Below, in pieces: positions 44,201-56,200 of a DNA stretch of 64,000 nt. The translations under genes were made by a program, and so were the position numbers. The notes beneath the pieces were generated by a model. It made no database searches, was not told where the DNA came from, and saw nothing but the letters and a program-made list of their open reading frames with translations. Source of the DNA: Apostichopus japonicus (Eukaryota > Echinodermata > Holothuroidea > Aspidochirotida > Stichopodidae); NCBI RefSeq assembly GCF_037975245.1, contig NC_092562.1, positions 23,491,554 through 23,555,553 of the forward strand, in the 5' to 3' direction. Positions within the stretch are counted from its first letter, which is position 1. Every line of letters starts with the position of its first letter.

Positions 44201-47200
44201 TTTCATATAAAACTTTAACAGGTTTATATATTATCATGAGGAAATCTGTATTTGCAAATATTTTGTTAGTCATGACATGCTTTCATTATTTTGATTTCTG
44301 CCTCGAGAGATCGCAGAAGGATGCTATACTGGTAGTACAGTACAGCAAGGGAACAAGTTACAACATTATTTGTGCACATGGCTTTGTTTCAGTTGTACAG
44401 TATTTTGACAGTGTGTCATTTATTCTGTTCATTAACATTAATGTCCAGAACATAGAACAACTAAAATGGCCTAGTTACAGTCTTTGTGGTGTTTCATCAA
44501 ACCCTGCAAATATGTAATCAGAACGTGAATACTGAAAATATTTTCTGCTCCGAGTTGATGTCCATATATACAGTAAACAAGATTGTTTATCTAGATTTAA
44601 TGCTTAGTTGCAACAGAGTTTTTGTGCATTGTGCTTTTGTGAGAATTCTGAGTTCATCCATGTAAGCTTCTTGCAAGGTTTGAGATCTTGTGTAATCTTG
44701 AATAAAACAAGTTGCCTATTGCCCCTCAGGTAATAGCCTACAGTTGATTCCATTAACCAATCATTTAGAAAATATTGAAAATTGGGATTTATCGCAATTG
44801 TATCTTAAAAAGTGTTTTTTTCCAGAATATGAAGAATATTTCACCAACATAGGATGCCATATATATGGTGGTGCACAATGAAAGTGTTCATAGTTTCTTT
44901 CTATAGCGAGGTTGCTACAAGAGTGACATTTAAGTGAGCCCCTTTGATAACTATCTGCTACTGTTAGGCTATGCAAAGTACAAGCCTGCCTGTTAGTCAT
45001 ATTTGCTCTGTAATTACAGTAGTTCCTCTTTCTTGTACCTCAAATAGTCTACAAATTATAAAATAATTGCAGCGGCTGCTAAAAAAAAGTTTATATTTTG
45101 GCTTATTGGAAAGACAGCCGGCAAAGTCATCTAAGCATTCTAAACAAGTGTCCGCAGTAGTATATTAATTTCATGTACAGAGTCAATGCAACCATTGACA
45201 GAGGTGAACCCTTTGTGAGTATTTCTGTTTTTTCTCTTTTCTTTCTCTCCAAAAGATACAATTCTAAATCCAAAGGTGTCAATATCTTCTTTTTTTCAAA
45301 CAAACCGTAGACATGGAGGGCTTTTAAATTAAATTTATGTCCAATCAAAGTGAACCTGTAAGTCACTGCAGACAGTAGTATTGATAGCTACTGTATTAAT
45401 ATTCAGGGAATAATTAGTGTTCAAATATTGTGTACCAGTTTTGAAGGCTCTGAATCTTGTGTAATATACAATGGTTCTGTTCATGGGTGGCGATCTGTTT
45501 CAAATATTGGGGGGACATTTGCTTGGACGCAGGCCAATTACTATCAAAGCGGAGCGCCACCATTGGTTGGTGCGCAGCGTACAAGAAAATTTCTGATTTT
45601 GACAGCCCCCCAGATCACTGGAAATGGCACTTCTTGGTCTTGAAAATGACCAACCAGATGTACACTTTTGCCTGAGAACCAAGTTTTTCCTAATAGTTTT
45701 TTCCTTCATTCATAACCTTTTTTTTAAGATTGTCACCAGTCACACATCATGTTTGACCTCATTGCATCTCCTGTGGATCATTGCTTTTGTAGGTAATTCT
45801 ATGTAACGCCCCACAGTACCCGTCAACCCCACTTTCCAAGGTCTTTTAAGCCCATTTTCGTTCAGAATTTGAATAATAAATTCACTTCAAAACATACCCA
45901 TATTGTTGCACAAAATTTCATCTATGGACAACCAATATAGAAGAATCCTGCTCAACCCCTAACAGACCGGTCAAAATTGCACGAGTAGAGGGAAGTATGA
46001 TGAAGAATGTTGGTCAAGGAATTTCGAAAATTCAGACACAGCTAAATTATTGGTGTAAAAATATTAAAACCTCTTATAACGGCTACTATAAAACTTCGAT
46101 ATCATAGAAAATACCAAAAAATATGCTTGAGGGGGAGGGCGGTCTCCACCCTTCAACACCCCCCTCCCTTGGCTACGCACAGGTCTGCGGTTAGAAATCT
46201 TGTAGGAAACAGGCCAAATGGAAACCCAGTGAACCCATATCGATGTGGATCATATGATTGTACGTACTTACACTCATGTACACAAGATGCCAACCAAATT
46301 TCATTACGGATGCGGTCCATCTAGCTATTCATTTCCAAAAAAAAAAAGTAAAAACTACTTTCGGTCATATATAGTAACAAATTGTGATACGGTTAGACAG
46401 GCGCCTTGCGAGGAATTTGCCAAGGGAGGGGCAAAGCTTTTACCCAGACTTTCTAAGCGTAGCGCCACCATAAGGGCGCGATGCGCAAAAGAAAATTTTG
46501 GCCGAAAATGCCTCCCAGATTGCTGGAAATGTCACTTTCCAGGCCTTGTAAGCAGATCTAAGCATTTTCTATTTTGAAATTACTAGCGATATCATAAAAA
46601 AAAATACAAAACATATGCTTGAAAAAAACTATGCCACCAAATATTGGGGGGTATATTAGATACTATATCCTCCAACAAAAATATTGGGGGGACATGTCCC
46701 CCCCCCTACGTTCCCCATGATCGCCGCCCATGGTTCTGTGTACAAAGACTGCACAATTTGTCAGTTTAGCAATTTGCCCCCAAATGTTGCTATGCATTTT
46801 GTGATGCGATGCAAGATAAATTATTACCAGATATGATGAAAGAAGATATTCATTGCCAAAACCACTTTTGGTTGCTATATTTTTTCCATCTATTCTTGGT
46901 TATTTGTTTTAAGATGTGTAAAGTATTTTTAACACATTCAAAATTAGAATATTGTCTGTGTTTAAAATTTCTTATTTTTATTTTGCTGTGAGTGGGCAAC
47001 TACTTATTCTTGAAAACAATATACAGAATATGTGGCTCACTAACATCCCTTTTGATGTGCCTGGTTATTGAAAAGTAACAGTATGGACCCTCACATAATG
47101 CACATAGAAAATAATTGGAAAATACAGGTATTATATAGGTATTATTATGATTTTATTCTGAAAAATGTGAACACTACAATACCCATGGTTTAATTTTCAT

Positions 47201-50200
47201 TTAACTTAGTTTGGTTTGCTGATAATATCCTGATAATTACTGTATATATACAGTTAACATGAAATGAACCTGAAACATGATTACAACCAATCTGTTATGA
47301 CATGAAATTTGGAACACAGAATAATATAGCAAATAAATGTACACAAACCACAAAATGTAAAATATGTAAAGTATGATCAGTATGTTATTGTCAAAATCTT
47401 TATGCTTACAGCTTATGTTGTTCCAGTCAACAGACAGTTTACTCAGACTGTTAATGCAGGAGATACTGATGTCGTCATAGACATGGATTGGTCTCCTATG
47501 CCTCCGTACAACTGGAGAATCAATGGTTCAAGTGTATTTAATAGGTCTGAAGATATCATCATAGACAGAGAAGCTGCTACTGGTGATAATGGTCTCTATG
47601 AGTGTCATATTGGCAATCGAAGAAATGCAGCTCGCCATGGATTGAATAGATTGATTGTCCGTGGTAAGAATAATGAATTTCCTATACTTATTTTATTGAG
47701 TATATAAGTGGTGACCAGTGTTTGATTTTCACCCAGCAACAGTGATTCAGTTTTAACTAATTTATTCATTGCAGCTAGGTATTGATCCAAAAAAACAAAT
47801 CCACTTGGTTCCACTAGCATTTCGGGAGATATAATCTGTGAAAAGTCTTGACAATGCTGCATGAAGATTATAGAAAGCATGTTAACTAACGTTAGTTAAT
47901 GAAAGTTAGATGGAGTCTTTTTTCTGAACTCTTCCCAACAATTGTATCAATGTATCTATGGAGTGAAATTTGTCTGTCATTGGAGCCATATTTCAGTTGC
48001 TATAGTAATGGATGATATGGTAACAGTTCATGTTCTGGAGTTGCAAGGCTTAAGGAGTGACCCATGATATGGTGACTGAGATTTGACTCTAAGTCCATTA
48101 TCAGGAAGAGGGTCAAAAGTTGGCCATCTGTGTTTGTGTGTGTGTGTTTGTGACATCTGCCAGTTGCATCAATCAGCTGGACCCATTTCTTCAAGCTTGG
48201 TAGGCATGTGTCCCATGATGGGAACTTGTATATGAATCTGAAAGCAAATTGAGTCAAATTAAGTGAAAAGTTAAAAATTGCCTTCATAATAGATCCAAGT
48301 GGGAACATTGAATCGACATGCAACCTTCACATGTATGTGTGTTTCAAGTTCTGTCAAATATTTAAGTCAAAGGGTGAAAGGTCAAATGTGTAGTTTTAAT
48401 TCAAACTTATATCAAAACCCTTTTCTAAACAGCTACTCCAAGTTTCTCCAAACTTGGTAGGTATTGAAGTACCCCATGCAATTATCTTGTGTCTGGGAGA
48501 TCTTCAGAATGAAACAATGACTTTCTGCTATTTAATGCTAAGGGGAAGCACTGACTTACAACCTACACAGGTATAATAAGAATGGCAAGCACTACCAACA
48601 TATGTGATAGCCATATTTACTGAGGCTGACGGTCAACAAAAGTGTTAAAGGTCAAATTAAGCAAAAGGCAACTTTTGCTTTCACAAGTTTTCCATGGCAA
48701 CCTAGGTCAAAGAACTTTGTATAATGTTAGTACAGTAGTACTTATATGTAAAACTTTCCTCAACAACTCAACCGATAACCTTCAAAGTTGGTACAAAGAT
48801 TGCCCTATGAGAGACTTACAGTATTCTTAGAAGACCTTCTGCATGAAAGTTCAGAGGTGAAAAGTTGAATGATCCAAAAAGCAGCTTTTTGATATAAAAT
48901 ACAAGGGAGACAGTTTGAATAGAAGGCAAACCTCAAAAAGTATTTCAAACTATGTAACTTACAATAAAATGGCAACAGCTGGAGGTCAAAGCACAAGGAA
49001 TATAAATGAGTTTATTAATGTTTAAATTTTAACCTGCTTTATTGTAAACACAACTTATTCATTAACAGGTAATCACAATGAGATATCCACATCACTGGAA
49101 ATGTTTCTAAATTTTACGTATAGCATACAATAATAGCTCTTCAACAATATTTAGCCTGGTGTGTGTATGCAGTTAGGAATGTAGTTTTGTTTCATACTGT
49201 CGAGTTCTCATCTAATCTCAAATCATACTACTTTAGTCAACTATGGGCATTATGCCTATAATGGAGCTGTGCTCAGTGTTTACCAAACTGGTGACCTACA
49301 TACTGATCATTCTTCATTCTTTCATGACCCAAATATTCAGAGTAGCTGTAGAGCGTATCATTCAGTAGACTGACTGTTTTAAGCAAAGCACCAGACATTG
49401 TATTTTAATATACCACATACAGTACCTTTAATATTAATAAAGATATAATGTGTATTTATGTATAGTGCAAAAGTTTATACCATGTGTGTATTTGTTGATG
49501 TGGCCTAGACAGCTATTTATCATTCTATATGAGTATTATAATGCATTTGGTGTAACACTGACTAGGATGTATATTGTGCATCATATTGCATAGCTGCAGT
49601 GACTTCATAAGATATTTGGAAGTAGGGGTGGAGGGGGAGGTGGCACAGCAATATGAGAGCAACATTGGGCGGGGTGGGGGGGGGAGAAGCATGCTGGTAA
49701 TGAAGACTGGCACCAGGGACGTCGCTAGAGGGGGATTGTGGTACCAATCTTGGTAAAACTGACAATAGTTGGACAATTTTAATGCGACAGTCGGAATTTC
49801 GCACTCTAATTTACCTAGGCCTATTCATACAGTATATTCTTGTGATTGTGATTGACCTAAAAATTTCCGTTAAAATTGACCTTTAATTAGTCATATTAAC
49901 CAAGTTTTCCTTGCCACTTTGAGAAATTGTATCTTGCGATCCTTATACTCCACCGTACAAAACTTCGTATGATTTTGAATACTCTAAAAAAAAAGCCTAA
50001 TAGCACAACTGTACAACGTTTGCCAGCTTCAATTCGGTTTATGCTATTGGGTGGGTTGACCCTGTTCGCTAGCTTCAAGTAAGTTCAGGATATATATTGT
50101 CTCTATGGGACACAAGAAAACACTCAATGCTAATCAACGGAAGCTTAAAATGGTCATCAACATAGAAAAACTTTGCCCCAGAAGTTGACATTTTTCAGTA

Positions 50201-53200
50201 AAGTCTTTAGATAACAAGATAAAATCTTATCAAAAATCAGAAAAATGTTGGATTGCTCAGTTGCTTTAATTGAGCAATTGAACAATTTTCTGCAAAATGT
50301 TAAATTGACAACTTATCATATCTCGTCAATTGGACATTTTTCTGCAAAATGTTCAATTGTTCACTTCATTCCAAAGTTCTAAGCAATTGAAAAATTGTCT
50401 GCAAAATGTTTAATTGACAACTTATCGTATCTCATCAACTCAACATTTTTCTGCAAAATGTTTAATTGTTCACTTCATTCCAAATGCTCAGTTGGAATGA
50501 AGTGAATCATTGAAAGAAATTTCATGTGAGTGATAAATAGCCCCGCCCCCCCCCCAAGAAAATAATATTAGGCACGCTAGGAAAAGCACTGTATTTTTGG
50601 GCAATTCACTATGTCGTCGAATATAATTTGTTGAAAAAACAGGTTTCCCCTTTGTTACATTAACATAGCTTTTGTAGTAAGTAGTCTATGTAGCCTTCAA
50701 GCAGATAAGATCAGTTGTTTACTTGCTTAACCAGAGTGATTACTAAGTTTGTGAAGTTAGGGCCAGTGGTACAAATGTATCGAAAAAAGTTGAAAAGTGC
50801 AGTCGCGAAAGATGGGGTGTCTGACTGACACTGACCGTATCATTGACGAGTAGCGCGGGGGGAGGGGGGTGGTAAAAGGCAGCAGTTGGAATTTTCTGGC
50901 TCCAAAACCCATCCAGTTGGAATTTCAGCCACTAAACCCCCCCAATCATCAGGCCTTAGCTACATCCCTAACTGGCACCAGAGGTTTTTATCCTTTCCAG
51001 AGCTTAATATCAGCAGAAATATTTTAGGGAGACATAAGTGAATCGTAGTTTTAAACTAGAAGTCAAAAAAAAATTCTTCCTTTTCTTCCGGAATATGGCA
51101 AACTTAAACCATTGGGGGCCGGGGGGGGGGGGATGCACCAAACATTGGCAGAGCACTTGCCTCCATTTGAGATGCCACTGTGTAGCTGTAACCCAACAAA
51201 AGATGTAATACAAGCATGTACTGTACAGTGCTTTCTAAAATTAAAGCCTTTGAATATTTTGGGATATCACTTTTCTTTTGTTCTACCTTTTGTTTGTTTG
51301 AGGACAAAGCATATTATGTCATTGTCATCAACATTGGTTGAATTATGACTTATTCAACAAACTGATGCTTACATTGCAACTAAGTTGCCCTATAATGTAT
51401 ATTTAGCTATCCCTGTGTCAACAATTTACATAAATCCTGCTGTTGGTGTTAACACAGGACAAAATCAGAAAAAAAAGATAATCTTGTCTCCCATGTTATT
51501 AGTGTGACCCTAGTGTCATAATGCTATGTAATATATTTTCTGCTGAGCATAAGAATTTTTTATTTTCTTGGTAGGCTTAAAAGTACTTGAAGCTTGTGCT
51601 AACAACTTAAATCTCAAATATTTTAGTCTTTGTAACCAATATTTTCATGTACATGGGTCAATCCATGTCAAATGAACAAAGGCATGCAGTGTCCAGGTAT
51701 GGCTGATGTTGAAATGATATGTTCCCAGATGTCTCAAAGGAGGAGAATTGGCAAAATAGTGTCTGTTTATGCTTTGTTTGATAGGCTATGTCAACACCTA
51801 ATAAAACCCCCATAGTTTTTCTAATTTAGAGGATACTATTTTCAAGAGTAAATCTTGTCCACATATATATTGTGATCGAAAGACCTAGTCTTTAAATTAA
51901 ATATATGATGTCTCACAAACAATTTCTGCTTCTTTTCACCACAAATAGGTATAGCCAAAGAAATGTGAATGTCAACAGTTTTGGCAATAGCATCTTTGAG
52001 TTGCTCTGACTATATATGCCTGTAATGAATAATGCTGTAAATCAACAAGTAAAATAGAAAATACCACAATTGTTTCCTTTCTCTTCCACTTCCTCCCCTC
52101 AATACTCCCCCCCCCCCCCCCAAGAAAGGAACCATCAAGGAATATGCTACTACCCTTTTATAATTTCCTTCACTATGTTCTTCTTGGTTTTCCTTTCTGT
52201 TAACAGCTTGTAGCTCTGGTAGATGGGGTCCACCAGGATGTACCGGTATCTGTGACAATTGTTACAATGGAGGAGTTTGTGATGATGATACTGGGAGATG
52301 TATCTGTGCCCCGGGATTCATGGGACAAAACTGTCTGACAGGTTTGTACAGATGTCTGTGAACTTGTTCTTTTGAGGTTTTCTTCGCATGATGGTGAGGG
52401 GCCATATGGGACACTATGTTGGTAAGTCCTCCGTTTCCCATTCCTCCAAGGAAAACTCAGTGAAATAGTTTGTAATATTTCTGAACTGCATCCACTATTA
52501 AAGTTGGGAGTTCTTAACCCAGCCTTTGTTAGTAGTGTTCCCAAGGGACCTTTCATTTCCTTTCTCTGGGTGAAAGTTAACATAAATTTGGTTCCCAGGT
52601 GATCTTGTTATTGACTTATACCTAAAGGATTCCTTAACAACATTCATTTCATTCTGTAGCTCCTTCATTTATCATTTTTGAATGCCCAAATCAACCTTTA
52701 AATGCATAAATCTCCATTAATACCACTCAATTTTAATTTTAATGAAATCTAGACAAGCCCAAGGACCTAGTTTAACTTTAACCACACTTTACTAAGTAGA
52801 CACTGCTGAACTATGGATATGAATGAGAGGAACAGTAGCTACATTTCATCTTTTGGAAACAAACCAGATGCTGAAATACCCAACATTGTCTCACATTATT
52901 CATATCAGAGGAAGCAGTATATGAATATGGGACTCTTCACTGCTGTACTAATCACTTATGTAAGGAAACTATACATGTGGCTGTGTATATATACAATTTA
53001 TGGTCTGCAGTTTTCATGGTGGTGTCACACGTATACATGGGCGGCGATCATGGGGGGACGGGGGGGACATGTCCCCCCCAATATTTTTGTTGGGGGGATA
53101 TAGTATCAAATATCCCCCCCAATATTTGGTGGCATAGTTTTTTTTTAAGCATATGTTTTGTATTTTTTATGATATCGCTAGTAATTTCAAAATAGAAAAT

Positions 53201-56200
53201 GCTTAGATGCAACTTAAAAGGCCTGGGAAGTGACATTTCCAGCAATCTGGGAGGCATTTTCGGCCAAAATTTTCTTTTGCGCTTCGCGCCAACTTATGGT
53301 GGCGCTACGCTTAGATAGTCTGGGTACAAGCTTTGCCCCTCCCTTGGCAAATTCCTCACAAGGCGCCTGTTTAACCATGTCACAATTTGTTACTATATAT
53401 GACCGAAAGTAGTTTTTACTTTTTTTTCGAAATGAATAGCTAGACGGACCGCATCCGTAATAAAATTTGGTTGGAATCTTGTGTATGAGTGTAAGTACGT
53501 ACAATCACACATATGATCCACATCGATATGGGTTCACTGGGTTTCCATTTGGCCTGTTTCCTACAAGATTTCTAACCGCAGGTGCTTAGCCAAGGGAGGG
53601 GGGGGGGTGAAGGGTGGAGACCGCCCTCCCCCTCGAGCATATTTTTTTTGGTATTTTCTATGATATCAAAGTTTTATAGTAGCCGTTATAAGAGGTTTCA
53701 ATATTTTCAATATTTTCAATAATTTAACTGTGTCTGAATTTTCGAAAATTCTTTGAACAACATTCTTCATCATACTTCCCTCAACTCGTGCAATTTTGAC
53801 CGGTCTGTTAGGGGTTGAGGGGGGTTTTCTATATTGGTTGTCCATAGATTAAATTTTGTGCAACATTATGGGTATGTTTTGAAGTGAATTTATTATTCAA
53901 ATTCTGAACAAATAATGGGCTTAAAACCTTGAAAAGTGGGGCTGACGGGTATTAAGGGGCGTTACGTAGAATTACCTACAAAAGCAATGATCCACAGGAG
54001 ATGCAATGAGGTCGAACATGATGTGTGACTGGTGACAATCTTGAAAAAGGTATGATGAATGAAGAAAAAAATCTATTAGGTAAAACTTGGTTCTCAGGCA
54101 AAAGTGTACATCTGGTTGGTCATTTTCAAGCCCGAGAAGTGCCATTTCCAGTGATCTGGGGGGCTATCAAAACCAAAAAATTTCTTGTACGCTGCGCGCC
54201 AACCAATGGTGGCGCTCCGCTTTGATAGTAATTCGCCTGCATCCAAGCAAATGTCCCCCCCCAATATTTGAAACAGATCGCCGCCCCTGCACGTATAACA
54301 TGAGAATTGAAAAAGATCTCTCTTGGCATACAGTGGAACAACATGAAATACAGTTTTTATAACTATCAAGTGTGTTTTTTCTTTATTTCTGGCACAAAAA
54401 GGCTGATTAGTTTTGCATTGAATGTAAAAAAAAAAACTGCAGAAATATTTTCTTCCAGGGTGTGGACCTGACAAGTTTGGCTATTCTTGTGAGTTTGAGT
54501 GTACCGTTGGAAATGGAGCAACTGATGACGGTTGCCTAGGGAGACTGTTTTGTCTCCTAGATCCTTTTGGTTGTAGATGTAACTCTGGCTTCAAAGATCT
54601 AAGTTGTTCAGTGGGTAAGTATTTTGTTGATGCTTTTTTGTTCTTGGAAGTAATTTTCAACCAATCTAGAGGCTGTAAATGTGAGCCATATAGTTAGATC
54701 GAGAAAGAATGAAATTTCTTATGACCCAGCTAAACCTGTTATTTTCATAATTTGTCAAAATTGGAGGTTATCTGGATGTAAAATTTATTTTATAACGTGC
54801 AGACAGTTCATAGTTCAGTACATGTTTCAGTATGTGTCAAATACACTATAGTGTTTCAGTATGTACACTTATTCCTGTTTATGCCATGTTGTGCTGTAAC
54901 AGTAGTCAATTCAATTCATTTCATTTGCCTATCAAATCAGTGTTGTAGTATAAAAGCACATGATGAGAAAATTTAGAGTATATTAACAGAATTCATATAA
55001 TCATAATAATAACTATACCGTGTATGAGAAAGCATTGATGCTGTCACTGCATCGAAGGAAGTTTCAAAGAAACAAAAAATAGAAGCAATTTTCTGGCTAC
55101 CTATTAAAGAGTATAAGTATTTAAGTGTAAAGAGTTAAACGATAATATGAATTGTTGGATGTAATAGGTTGAGGGAAATGCAGAATCTTATGATAGCTTA
55201 AATCTTAGTCTTGATACCTGTTCCCAATGCTCAGGTCTTGTTTTTATCAATAGCTGGATTTTAAAGATGTATTCCTTCAATTCACAGCTTAATTTACTCC
55301 ATTTAGCTGTGTTCAATTATCTTTGTGACATAGCTTTATTGCATCATGACAATTCAAGTTTTTTCAAGCAAACGTTAAATTGATAGAATTGATGGGATAG
55401 CAAATATTCTTGCATTGAAATGGATTTGGCTATAATCTAAGTCATACTATAATCATTCTATTAGATCATATTGTGCTTTACTATAGTTCTCTCTCCTTTT
55501 GTACAGACATTCTATTTTTTGTGATTACACCAATAATTTCTATGAGCCATTAAATGTAAAAGAGCTAACACTCAAGTCATCATATCGTTTTGTTAACAGA
55601 GTGTGAACCAGGTCAATATGGGGCTGGCTGTTTACAAGAATGTCACTGTCAGAACCAAGGCAGCTGTAACAGATTTACAGGTGAATGTGACACTGGAGGC
55701 TGCCAAGCTACATGGAGTGGGAATAATTGTCAGAGTAAGTTGAATGCTTTTATTGGATTATCAGATAGGTTATGTTTTTATAAGGTATATGATAAATACA
55801 ACTGTAATATGGTATTTATGTATGTATAGAGCAAGGATTACACATAGTTAGTTATATCAAGCGAGCTGTTGTAAAATGTCCACCTGAAAGTTTCTGTGCA
55901 GTTATATACCATCACATATTTCATTAGGAAGGGTTTAAATGTATGCCTAATCGCTTTGCATTGCTTTTACTCAGACTGACTACACGCAGTTGAAACTTGT
56001 ATTTCCTCCTTCACTTCCTTTTTAATTTCTATACTCTCTGTTCAAGCAAACTCTATAGAACTGTACACTCTATTGTTACTCAGTGCATTCATTATGTGTA
56101 CCTTTGTCACGGTGTGATGATCACATTGATGGAATTTTAACCCAAAGTTGACTTAAAATAGTTCACTCACAGGAGCTATTTGTCAGAAACTTACCACCGC

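Noticed and set aside
44236-44517. 93-codon open frame with a hydrophobic start in intron 2 of the Tie-like gene
   Set aside because: Flanking exons already join in phase without it, and no acceptor, donor or domain was seen.
52200-52583. 127-codon open frame on the - strand
   Set aside because: It lies antisense to the EGF-1 exon, which has clear domain motifs on the + strand, so it is a shadow.
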